Assembly: GCA_903889795.1 (NCBI GenBank) | Contig: CAISYW010000095.1 | Location: forward strand, 1 to 5,169 | DNA length: 5,169 nt | Source: an uncultured Chlamydiae bacterium | GTDB lineage: Bacteria > Chlamydiota > Chlamydiia > Chlamydiales > SM23-39 | Reading direction: 5' to 3' | Shown: one piece after another, positions 1 through 5,118 of the stretch | Position numbering within the stretch: position 1 is the first letter of the stretch | Layout of the letters: the number at the start of each line of letters is the position of its first letter | Program-made: the position numbers and the translations under genes | Notes under the pieces: generated by a model | What the model saw: only the letters and a program-made list of their open reading frames with translations | Databases searched by the model: none | What the model was told of the DNA's origin: nothing

Positions 1-15
1 CACGCCCCTTCGAAT

Positions 16-53
16 CCTTGCATCATAGATAGGACTATTTTTTCTATGCAAGG
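16..53. repeat. 8-bp inverted repeat downstream of the rodZ homologue
   Basis: CCTTGCAT (16-23) and ATGCAAGG (46-53) are perfect inverted copies with a 22-base AT-rich loop. A second pairing inside it, CATAGA (24-29) with TCTATG (43-48), competes with the outer arms, so two alternative hairpins can form. It lies about 40 bases past the stop codon of the minus-strand rodZ homologue, where a terminator would be expected, but no T-run follows the hairpin in either direction. A factor-independent terminator is therefore not well supported. It could be an mRNA 3'-end stabiliser, a binding site, or chance. Confidence 0.35.
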
Positions 54-91
54 TGGAAAAAGCACAAAGAAAGGAAAAACGTTTGATATTC

Positions 92-508
92 CTAAAAAAC
101 GCCGAGGAACTTGGCAAAATACCAAGCGGCGATCGCGATAAGAACAAAAGCTCCGCCCCACAAAAGATTAGGCATCCAGCGAACCCCTCCATGAGGGCTT
201 CCGCGCATTTCCAGGGTTCCGATCCCGTAAGCGAAGTCTTGCTTCTCAATCGGAATGCGAAAAGCGTCGGGATGGTCTTTAATGAGCTTTTCACCGTCAA
301 AGCCAAGAAAATTGGCATATTGACGAATAAACCCCATAGCATAGGCATTGGAAATGAAGTGGCTCACACGTCCATCTTCAATCGCCTGAAGATAGAGCAT
401 TCGAATGGAAGTAGCGTTTTCCGCTTCTTTCAAAGTAACATTCATCTCTTCACGCTTCGATCGAAGCGCATCGCCCAAACTTTTCAGAGGTTCGCTCATA
501 TTATTCAT
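92..508 (-). CDS. rodZ: Short RodZ-like protein (HTH plus one membrane helix, no periplasmic domain)
   Basis: The protein is 138 residues from the ATG at 508 (135 from the in-frame ATG at 499); neither start has a clear Shine-Dalgarno. Residues about 11-70 are a RodZ-type helix-turn-helix of the HTH_25 kind: LGDALRSKRE, then the recognition region with YLQAIEDG, then NAYAMGFIRQYANFLGFD. A linker (about 72-110) leads to one membrane helix (about 115-132), and the protein ends six residues later. Canonical RodZ has a long periplasmic beta domain after this helix. Its absence matches the chlamydial form (C. trachomatis CT009, known as an MreB-interacting RodZ homologue). The inferred role is anchoring MreB filaments to the inner membrane during polarised division rather than binding DNA. 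It diverges from rnhC across 90 bp, and its predicted promoter lies at 526-555. In-frame codons upstream to 604 show no family similarity and overlap rnhC, so they were left out. Confidence 0.85.
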   Translation of the reverse strand: MNNMSEPLKSLGDALRSKREEMNVTLKEAENATSIRMLYLQAIEDGRVSHFISNAYAMGFIRQYANFLGFDGEKLIKDHPDAFRIPIEKQDFAYGIGTLEMRGSPHGGVRWMPNLLWGGAFVLIAIAAWYFAKFLGVF

Positions 509-525
509 AATGTACCATTCGCTGC

Positions 526-555
526 ATTCTACCTTTAATGAACCATTTCGTTCAA
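526..555 (-). promoter_or_regulatory. Candidate sigma-70-type promoter for the rodZ homologue
   Basis: Read on the minus strand, TTGAAC (555-550) is followed 18 bases later by TAGAAT (531-526). These match the -35 and -10 consensus at 4 of 6 and 5 of 6 positions. Transcription would start near 519, leaving about 10 bases of leader before the ATG at 508, which fits the lack of a Shine-Dalgarno. The prediction rests on hexamers and spacing alone. Confidence 0.4.
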
Positions 556-559
556 TTTC

Positions 560-588
560 TTGTCTTATTCCATGGCGAATCATAGAAT
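560..588 (+). promoter_or_regulatory. Candidate sigma-70-type promoter for rnhC
   Basis: TTGTCT (560-565) and TAGAAT (583-588) are separated by exactly 17 bases and match the -35 and -10 consensus at 4 of 6 and 5 of 6 positions. The start site would be about 595, only a few bases before the chosen rnhC ATG at 599, so the message would be nearly leaderless. That agrees with the absence of a Shine-Dalgarno before that ATG. The -35 element lies four bases from the -35 of the oppositely directed rodZ promoter. Confidence 0.4.
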
Positions 589-598
589 GATGATTGAT

Positions 599-1504
599 AT
601 GCATGCTACGACACTCACTGTCAAAATCGATTTAAGCTTAGCCGAAAAGCTTTTAAGCGAGCTTCCCGCACAGGGATTTGAGCTCACGAAACAGCCCTAT
701 ACAATCTTTGCGGCAAAAAAAAAGGGTGTCTCCTGCACTCTTTACGAATCGGGCAATTTAGTCGTGCAAGGAAAAGAGATGCAGGAATTTATCGAGTTTT
801 ATCTCGAACCGGAAATCTTGCATGAATTTAAATTTTCTCATCCCGAGGCACATCTCAATCTCACGCCCCATATTGGACTCGATGAAGCGGGAAAAGGCGA
901 TTTTTTTGGTCCGCTTTGCATTGGAGCCGTCTACGCCGACGGAGAGGGAATTTTAAAACTGCATCAAATGGGCGTCAAGGACAGCAAGCGTTTTTCCGAT
1001 GAATCGATCCTTAAACTCGCACGCAAGATTCGAGCGGCCTATCCTTACGTCGTGATCCGCCTCTTTCCCCAAAAATATAACGAACTTTATGGTCGATTTA
1101 AGAATCTCAACCGCCTATTGGGTTGGGCGCATGCCACAGCGCTTGGAGACTTAAGCGAAAAGACTCTTTGCAAAACAGCGATTCTTGATCAATTTGCAGA
1201 AAAACAGGTCGTCGAAACCGCTCTTAAACAGAAGAGAATTGAAGTCGATCTCGAACAGCGGGTGCGCGGAGAAGAAGACCTCGTCGTGGCCGCCGCATCC
1301 ATTCTCGCACGAGCAGGTTTTTTGGAAGGACTTGAAAAACTCAGTCAGGAATATGGGTTCGTGATTCCCAAGGGTGCCGCAGCCATCGTCATTGATGCCG
1401 GAGTGAAATTAATCCAAAAATTCGGACCGGACGTATTAGATAAAGTAGCGAAGACCCACTTTAAAACTGCTGGAGAAATCCTGGCCAGAGTATCTTCGGA
1501 TTGA
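599..1504 (+). CDS. rnhC: Ribonuclease HIII
   Basis: This 301-residue enzyme cuts the RNA strand of RNA-DNA hybrids (R-loops, primers) in the cytoplasm; the family needs a divalent metal. Residues 1 to about 80 form the RNase HIII N-terminal TBP-like substrate-binding domain, including SGNLVVQGK (50-58). The catalytic domain opens with the signature DEAGKGDFFGPL from D95 and E96. It continues with VKDSK (D128), LDQF (D197), and EED-VVAAASILAR (E225, AAASILAR at 231-238). D95, E96, D197 and E225 form the DEDE-type acidic set of RNase HIII, as opposed to the DEDD of RNase HII. The end (KTHFKTA) is also family-like. The ATG at 599 was chosen because the protein then starts level with the C. trachomatis homologue (CT008, about 300 residues, compared from memory). 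Upstream in-frame starts at 560, 572, 587 and 590 add residues without family counterpart and would begin upstream of the predicted start site. The beta-barrel gene follows 32 bases later. Confidence 0.95.
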   Translation: MHATTLTVKIDLSLAEKLLSELPAQGFELTKQPYTIFAAKKKGVSCTLYESGNLVVQGKEMQEFIEFYLEPEILHEFKFSHPEAHLNLTPHIGLDEAGKGDFFGPLCIGAVYADGEGILKLHQMGVKDSKRFSDESILKLARKIRAAYPYVVIRLFPQKYNELYGRFKNLNRLLGWAHATALGDLSEKTLCKTAILDQFAEKQVVETALKQKRIEVDLEQRVRGEEDLVVAAASILARAGFLEGLEKLSQEYGFVIPKGAAAIVIDAGVKLIQKFGPDVLDKVAKTHFKTAGEILARVSSD

Positions 1505-1525
1505 CGATTTTCTTCCTTATGGTTT

Positions 1526-1529
1526 AGGA
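1526..1529 (+). promoter_or_regulatory. Ribosome binding site of the beta-barrel gene
   Basis: AGGA lies seven bases before the ATG at 1537, within the 32-base gap after rnhC. It fixes the start of the downstream gene and shows independent translation initiation within a probable shared transcript. No promoter is obvious in the gap, although one could lie inside the rnhC 3' end. Confidence 0.6.
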
Positions 1530-1536
1530 TGACACA

Positions 1537-2436
1537 ATGGTCAGTAAAAAAATCTTTTTCTTGGGAATTTTGAGCGTAAGCGCTCATTTTTTGTCAGCGC
1601 AAGAACAACACTCCCTTTGGTATTACCACCCACTGCACGTAGGCGGCCAATTCATCCGCCTCGGCAAAGCGGAGTGTTATAATGAAAGACCCGACCATCA
1701 ACATCATTTAGGCAATGTTCATTTCCGCAAGACAAATGCCTTCCTCTCAATGATGGTTCCCGTCAACAGAAACCACATTTTTTTCCCGCAAATCCAAATT
1801 AACTCCGTCACATTTGATTGGAATAAAAACAGAAAATTCAGCGAGACCCATTTCTATTACATGCAATTTGATCTCATGTACTACACCACGGCACTCGATC
1901 GCTGGAAATGGATCATGCGCTTCGATTATAATCTGCAGACCGACCATATGTCCCACCCTGGCGAATATAGTCTTTATAACGGGTTGCTATGGGGCTCATA
2001 CCAAATCCATCCGAAATGGCACTATCATATCGGAGCTTTAGGATATGCCGGATTAAAAGGATCGAATATCTTTCCCATCATCGGAGTCGATTATACTCCA
2101 GGCAAACATTGGTTTATCCAAGCCGTTTTCCCGATCAACTATTCCGTCGAATATAAAATCTCAAGGTGGACATTCGCGGGGAAAATTCGTCCCCTGAAAG
2201 AGCGTCTCCGCACGGGTTCCCGCGAACCACAGCCTCGATCGATATTTAACTATTCGTCGGTCGGAACTGAGCTGAACGTTCGCTATGAGCGTCAGTTTAA
2301 ATTTACCCTCGAAGGATATGGCGGAATGAACTGGGGCGGCAATTTCTATATTAAAAACGCCCAAGGCAAACATGCGGAATATGTTGATTTTCGCTCGACC
2401 ATCTATGGCGGTCTCAGTCTGGATTATGGCTTTTAG
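1537..2436 (+). CDS. Secreted outer-membrane beta-barrel candidate, unassigned family
   Basis: The protein is 299 residues. Residues 1-21 are a typical signal peptide: KK at 4-5, hydrophobic core FFLGILSV, likely cleavage after LSA before QEQ. The rest has no hydrophobic helix. Instead it has many short alternating stretches rich in Tyr, Trp, Phe and His, such as THFYYMQFDLMYYTT, KWIMRFDYNL, HYHIGALGYAG and KFTLEGYGGMNW, separated by polar turns. It ends in LSLDYGF, with the C-terminal aromatic residue expected of Bam-assembled barrels. Porin, adhesin or transport function cannot be told from this. It follows rnhC by 32 bases, so it is probably co-transcribed although its role is unrelated to RNase HIII. 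By position it corresponds to C. trachomatis CT007, but I cannot confirm sequence similarity. Its last 23 bases overlap the 3' end of the convergent minus-strand gene. Confidence 0.8.
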   Translation: MVSKKIFFLGILSVSAHFLSAQEQHSLWYYHPLHVGGQFIRLGKAECYNERPDHQHHLGNVHFRKTNAFLSMMVPVNRNHIFFPQIQINSVTFDWNKNRKFSETHFYYMQFDLMYYTTALDRWKWIMRFDYNLQTDHMSHPGEYSLYNGLLWGSYQIHPKWHYHIGALGYAGLKGSNIFPIIGVDYTPGKHWFIQAVFPINYSVEYKISRWTFAGKIRPLKERLRTGSREPQPRSIFNYSSVGTELNVRYERQFKFTLEGYGGMNWGGNFYIKNAQGKHAEYVDFRSTIYGGLSLDYGF

Positions 2437-3004
2437 TAAATTTTTCCTTGGTTAACAACTGAAAAGATTGCAAAAATCGCTGAAATGTCTTTTCCTCAAA
2501 GCGCTGTTTAATTCCTTCCATGGCTATCATGTAGAGCTTATTACCGACCATCACGGCTTGACCTCTAAAAAAATTCTTACCACTCTCGACCATAAAATTT
2601 AATGCCGGAAGTCCTTGCATCTGAACAGATTCAGAAAAAACTAAACGGTTATCCGGATGCTGGCTAATGATTCCATTAAGCAATCCCTCTAAACCGAGCA
2701 TTTCAGAGCCCGGAGGTACAGGTTTTGGATATTGAGCAACAAGCAAAACACAAACTGAATGTTCCCGATAGGGAGCGAGATAAACATCATATGCGAGGTG
2801 CATTCCCTCTTGATTGAGCTTAAGTTTTTGCTCAACTATCTGCGGAAGTGTAGGAAATGCAATCCGGCAATCGCCGGTGCGAGTATGAATTTCTTTCCAG
2901 CCGGTTTGCTCCGCGTGAGCTTGGCTTCTAAAAAAGATATGCGCTGCAATTAGTGCAATAGTCAGAACCCATAGACCGATCGTTTTGATTGCTTCTCGTC
3001 GCAT
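2414..3004 (-). CDS. Secreted small alpha/beta protein, PsbP/Mog1-like (tentative)
   Basis: The protein is 196 residues from the ATG at 3004, which is preceded by a strong Shine-Dalgarno (AAAGGAG at 3016-3010) five bases away. A longer reading frame exists upstream to 3064 but overlaps the Yip1 gene and lacks such a site. Residues 1-31 look like a signal peptide: RR at 2-3, hydrophobic core about 9-25, AHA cleavage site before EQ. The mature part has the layout of a widespread group of small secreted proteins with a PsbP/Mog1-like fold: a strand ending in IAFPTLP (48-54), YDVYLAPY (72-79), a helix, GLPALNF (131-137), FRGQAVMVGNKLYMIAM (146-162), and a closing helix FQRFLQSFQL (174-183). This assignment comes from pattern memory. 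Exactly two cysteines, C46 and C85, could form a disulfide outside the cytoplasm. The gene is second in an operon with the Yip1-family gene, so it may act at the same membrane. Function is unknown. Confidence 0.8.
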   Translation of the reverse strand: MRREAIKTIGLWVLTIALIAAHIFFRSQAHAEQTGWKEIHTRTGDCRIAFPTLPQIVEQKLKLNQEGMHLAYDVYLAPYREHSVCVLLVAQYPKPVPPGSEMLGLEGLLNGIISQHPDNRLVFSESVQMQGLPALNFMVESGKNFFRGQAVMVGNKLYMIAMEGIKQRFEEKTFQRFLQSFQLLTKEKFTKSHNPD

Positions 3005-3009
3005 CGCAT

Positions 3010-3016
3010 CTCCTTT
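3010..3016 (-). promoter_or_regulatory. Strong Shine-Dalgarno overlapping the upstream stop codon
   Basis: On the minus strand AAAGGAG precedes the ATG at 3004 by five bases. The TAA stop of the Yip1-family gene (3017-3015) supplies its first two A bases. This overlap of stop and ribosome binding site argues that the two genes form one transcript and may be translationally coupled. It also fixes the start of the downstream secreted protein. Confidence 0.8.
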
Positions 3017-3698
3017 ATTTAATGAACTGAACGAACCACTCCATACTATGGCTATCCACAGCAACGGGTGGCGCTAGAGCTGACATATAAACATAAATCG
3101 CGATAGACCAGATCACTGCTGTAACTATCCCGATGACTAAAGAAGCTAAAATCACATTTACAATGGCGCGCAAAATGGAAAATTGCTGCACCTCGGCCAA
3201 CATCTGCAGATAAATAACAACTGACCAGATGGCAAAAACCAACTTCGCAATCAATATGATAAAGAGCATCATGGCCGCTCCCGGCATCACAACCTGGTCT
3301 TGCATTCCGTAAAACAAAAAACGGGAATAAAAAAACACAAGCAACAGCCATAGAGGAATGTTACCGACCAGAGGAACACATGACCACGCATAAGCAGCTC
3401 GGGCTGTCTCAAAATTTGCTTGCCCCTTTAAAATTTTGCCGACCCAGACAACAACCCAACTCCAAATGGCAAAAAAAGCATATCCCCAGAGCGGTGCAAT
3501 GATCAGGGAAATCAGCAGCACCGGCATCATGCCCATTTGCAATGCGATGGGAAATGACTGAAAGCCATTTAATAGAGATGTGAAGCCGTAGATGAAAGCC
3601 AAAACCCAAAGAAATCGGCGTGGATTTTCAGCAATAATCGATCGAATCGTGTCCCGCGGACGCACCCATATAGCCAACCATGGATTTTCTTCTGACAT
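3015..3698 (-). CDS. Yip1-family integral membrane protein
   Basis: The protein is 227 residues from the ATG at 3698. A TTG seven codons upstream is in frame, but the ATG has a G-rich Shine-Dalgarno-like tract (seven G, 3709-3703) four bases before it. The N-terminus NPWLAIWVRPRDTIRSII (5-22) is a short amphipathic cytoplasmic segment typical of bacterial Yip1-domain proteins, where a W-x-P-R-x-T-x-R-x-I pattern precedes the first helix. Hydrophobic helices lie at about 29-49, 59-86, 108-130, 141-164 and 179-205. Between the second and third is GQANFETARAAYAWSCVPLV (92-111), the conserved G-x-x-x-F then S-x-x-P feature of the family. Bacterial Yip1-domain proteins have no settled function; eukaryotic relatives act in vesicle trafficking. 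It is the first gene of a two-gene operon with a secreted protein. I could not find a convincing promoter upstream. Confidence 0.85.
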   Translation of the reverse strand: MSEENPWLAIWVRPRDTIRSIIAENPRRFLWVLAFIYGFTSLLNGFQSFPIALQMGMMPVLLISLIIAPLWGYAFFAIWSWVVVWVGKILKGQANFETARAAYAWSCVPLVGNIPLWLLLVFFYSRFLFYGMQDQVVMPGAAMMLFIILIAKLVFAIWSVVIYLQMLAEVQQFSILRAIVNVILASLVIGIVTAVIWSIAIYVYMSALAPPVAVDSHSMEWFVQFIK

Positions 3699-4059
3699 TG
3701 ATCCCCCCCAAGCCCTCAAGTGCCCCTGCCTATTTCATAGTAGGTAGGCGTTTAGCCATTTGCGCTATGAGCGTCTTCTAACCCCAAATAACAGACAAAG
3801 GCACCTGAACTCTCGCTTAATTTATATTTATATTAAAATGATTATTATTACAACAAATTAATCATACTAATAATGAATAAATATAAACAAAGAACAGAAT
3901 ATCAGTTATTAAGAAAAAGATAAGTCGAAGCAGCATAAACCGATTTTCGAATCACGAGCGGTATAAGGCACTATGCTACGCACAATACGTTATGCCGTGC
4001 AGATGAATAAATGTTGATCGAACAATATGTTGTGGGTGGTAAGGGATTAGAAATAAGAC
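3699..4059. other. Intergenic region, AT-rich, no supported gene
   Basis: This spacer lies upstream of the Yip1 operon and downstream of the frameshifted small gene. About 3815-3915 is markedly AT-rich and carries the nested dyad described separately. The flank nearest the operon (3721-3780) contains GCCTA/TAGGC (3728-3732 and 3745-3749), a short inverted repeat. Reading frames here are short (for example 24 hydrophobic residues at 3862-3936 minus) and lack ribosome binding sites. A promoter for the operon must lie here or just upstream, but no hexamer pair with proper spacing stood out. Confidence 0.6.
3821..3887. repeat. Nested AT-rich inverted repeat (67 bp)
   Basis: The outer arms TTTATATTTA (3821-3830) and TAAATATAAA (3878-3887) are perfect 10-bp inverted copies. 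Inside them ATGATTA (3838-3844) and TAATCAT (3859-3865) form a second perfect 7-bp pair around a 14-base loop, and ATTATTA/TAATAAT (3841-3847 and 3868-3874) offers an alternative pairing. The whole dyad is almost pure A and T, so part of the symmetry is expected by chance. It could be a cruciform, an easily melted DNA segment, or a protein-binding site between transcription units. Confidence 0.4.
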
Positions 4060-4381
4060 TCAAAGGATTATGATCGCATTAAGCGCTTCTCTTTTTGTTA
4101 TGTCAGATAAATGTTCCCTGAAACTCTCAACTGTCATAATTAATTGATAGATTCCGTTTCTACCCAACGCTTTATCAAAAGCTTCGCGAACAGTCGCTGA
4201 AAGCGGCGGGCTTCCTTCAACGTTTGGTGGAAATGCCGGAGGGACGTATTCTGCGGAAAGATTCTGTCTAGAGGCGCCATAAGTTTCTATAGCCAATGCC
4301 AGCTCTTTTAAGTTCCATTGCTAAGCTAATTGCTTGAACATTCGGATCGATTGCTCTAAGTATTCTTTGGCTGCAGTTCAT
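4060..4381 (-). pseudogene. Small hypothetical gene interrupted by a one-base frameshift
   Basis: An ATG at 4381 follows an AAGGT Shine-Dalgarno (4393-4389) at seven bases and opens a frame beginning MNCSQRILRAIDPNVQ. This frame stops after 37 residues at 4268. From about 4310 a second frame stays open to the TGA at 4062-4060. Removing one base from the A-run (T-run 4306-4309 on the plus strand) joins them as AMELK-ELALAIETYGA, giving a continuous 106-residue protein. The joined product is helix-rich with a Pro-rich middle (EYVPPAFPPN, about 43-52) and an acidic/basic C-terminal helix ending REALNAIIIL. I do not recognise the family. Explanations are a decaying gene, a homopolymer sequencing error, or transcriptional slippage or +1 frameshifting at the A-run. 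Without a homologue, two unrelated short frames remain possible. Confidence 0.5.
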
Positions 4382-4456
4382 TCTCAGCACCTTAATGCCC
4401 TAACAATACCTTCTTGCTAAATTAATAGAGAGTATACCGAACGCGACTCAGTTTAT

Positions 4457-4645
4457 TCACAGCGAATTTTCATCCTCAAGCTCGGCCACGACCTCTTCAC
4501 TATCAAAGATCAATTCGCCATCTTCCGTTTCATCATTTTGTTCTGCCACAACAGTTTGCTCTGCCAAAGCCAGCTCATCATCCTCGAGTTCCTCAGAAAA
4601 ATGAAAAGTTATAGCGGCGAAAAAAATAGCGGTTGCAAAAAACAT
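4457..4645 (-). CDS. Small, extremely acidic protein with hydrophobic N-terminus
   Basis: The protein is 62 residues from the ATG at 4645. A GTG at 4654 in the same frame lies over the Shine-Dalgarno and is unlikely to be the start. GGGAG (4658-4654) sits eight bases before the ATG, and TTGACT-17-TAGACT (4704-4676) places a start site near 4669. Promoter, leader and ribosome binding site are thus in correct order. Residues 1-16 (MFFATAIFFAAITFHF) are hydrophobic, like a very short membrane or signal segment but with no basic residue. Residues 17-62 hold 20 Asp/Glu, and the whole protein has no Lys or Arg. Repeating EEL-EDDEL, AEQTVVAEQ and EEVVAELEDE stretches suggest a helical or disordered acidic tail. 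I recognise no family. Possible roles are cation binding, binding a basic partner such as a histone-like protein, or a surface or secreted factor; these are speculation. The extreme composition could also mark a chance frame. Confidence 0.55.
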   Translation of the reverse strand: MFFATAIFFAAITFHFSEELEDDELALAEQTVVAEQNDETEDGELIFDSEEVVAELEDENSL

Positions 4646-4653
4646 TGAAAACA

Positions 4654-4658
4654 CTCCC
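4654..4658 (-). promoter_or_regulatory. Shine-Dalgarno of the acidic small protein
   Basis: GGGAG on the minus strand is eight bases before the ATG at 4645, a normal spacing. It selects this ATG over the upstream in-frame GTG, which overlaps its last base. Confidence 0.5.
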
Positions 4659-4675
4659 GTTAGAAACTGTGTACC

Positions 4676-4704
4676 AGTCTAAAATGGCTTTGAAAGGGAG
4701 TCAA
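4676..4704 (-). promoter_or_regulatory. Candidate sigma-70-type promoter for the acidic small protein
   Basis: Read on the minus strand, TTGACT (4704-4699; 5 of 6 to consensus) is followed after exactly 17 bases by TAGACT (4681-4676; 4 of 6). The start would be near 4669, giving a leader of about 24 bases that contains the GGGAG ribosome binding site. This is the best -35/-10 pair I found in the window. Confidence 0.5.
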
Positions 4705-4825
4705 GAAAACTTGGGAAAAACGAATGATAATCCACATTGCCGGGCGACATCTCGTGCATTCCTCACTGAGGAAACCCAATCAAGTATGGGGCCTCGCCCA
4801 AAGATTTCACCGTCCGGTTGAATTT

Positions 4826-4858
4826 GAAGAACTCCTCCTTGAATGAAGGAGATTCTTC
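4826..4858. repeat. Strong two-step hairpin
   Basis: GAAGAA (4826-4831) pairs with TTCTTC (4853-4858), and CTCCTT (4835-4840) pairs with AAGGAG (4846-4851), leaving a five-base loop and a small asymmetric internal loop. No T-run follows on either strand, so it is not a standard terminator. Its form (GGCGGAAG, then a pyrimidine/purine-rich hairpin, then GTTC, on the minus strand) recalls subterminal hairpins at right ends of IS200/IS605-type elements; this is only a resemblance. Confidence 0.5.
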
Positions 4859-4870
4859 CGCCGCTTAAAG

Positions 4871-4900
4871 ATGCGGTGCGGCTATCGCCGCTTACCGCGT
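4871..4900. repeat. GC-rich long hairpin
   Basis: GCGGT-GCGGC (4873-4882) pairs with GCCGC (4887-4891) and ACCGC (4894-4898) around a four-base loop, with a two-base TT bulge. A flanking A-T pair and a G-T wobble extend it to 4871-4900. Ten nearly continuous pairs, nine of them G-C per ten on average by composition, make this the most stable element in the region. It lacks a T-tract, so it is not a simple terminator. Confidence 0.5.
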
Positions 4901-4909
4901 TATCATATA

Positions 4910-4951
4910 GCTTGCCTTGACCCACCCCGAAGGGATGGGATTGCAGCAAGC
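4910..4951. repeat. Stem enclosing a UUCG-type hairpin
   Basis: GCTTGC (4910-4915) pairs with GCAAGC (4946-4951). Enclosed is CCCA-CCC (4921-4927) against GGG-A-TGGG (4932-4939) around CGAA. On the minus strand the inner loop reads CCC-TTCG-GGG, a C(UUCG)G tetraloop. A competing hairpin, ATTGC/GCAAT (4940-4954), shares the right arm. Two alternative folds sharing one segment is a layout also seen in regulatory RNAs, though here it is only suggestive. Confidence 0.45.
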
Positions 4952-5066
4952 AATGCGTTCAACGATGAGAAAAAATCGATCTCTAAATGGGATGAGGGTA
5001 ATGATCGATGTATCTTGAGGAACACACGCTATTAACCCGCTGGCCAAATATGAGACAAAGAGCGTC

Positions 5067-5118
5067 AGCGAGGAGAAGCCGGATCAAAGCGAGCTTTAGC
5101 TCGCGATCTAAGCGAGGA
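5067..5118. repeat. Direct repeat AGCGAGGA flanking a GCGAGC hairpin
   Basis: AGCGAGGA occurs at 5067-5074 and 5111-5118. Between them GCGAGC (5089-5094) and GCTCGC (5099-5104) form a perfect 6-bp stem with a TTTA loop, framed by GATC at 5082-5085 and 5105-5108, which can pair to lengthen it. The window ends in GGCAAAGCC, another small palindrome. This modular look is typical of dispersed intergenic palindromic repeats; the element probably continues past 5169. Confidence 0.45.

Noticed and set aside
53..538. 161-codon plus-strand frame
   Set aside because: It is antisense to the clear RodZ coding frame and its translation has no domain-like pattern.
560..598. Earlier rnhC starts (TTG 560, ATG 572, 587, 590)
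   Set aside because: They add residues with no counterpart at the N-terminus of chlamydial RNase HIII, lack ribosome binding sites, and overlap the predicted promoter.
509..604. N-terminal extension of the RodZ homologue to an ATG at 604
   Set aside because: The extra 32 residues have no RodZ-like features, overlap the rnhC start, and would put the start upstream of the predicted promoter.
3862..3936. 24-residue hydrophobic minus-strand frame
   Set aside because: AT-rich DNA gives hydrophobic translations by chance, and there is no Shine-Dalgarno; a small toxin-like peptide cannot be supported.
3960..3996. GGTATAA/TTATGCC as an integron attC-like site
   Set aside because: Only seven pairs with one wobble match, the GTTRRRY/RYYYAAC core order is absent, and no integrase or cassette gene is near.
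4633..4821. 62-codon plus-strand frame
   Set aside because: It is partly antisense to the acidic small gene and its promoter, with no supporting start site or motif.
4701..4949. 82-codon minus-strand frame
   Set aside because: It crosses several strong hairpins and the acidic-gene promoter, shows no recognisable motif, and lacks a good ribosome binding site.
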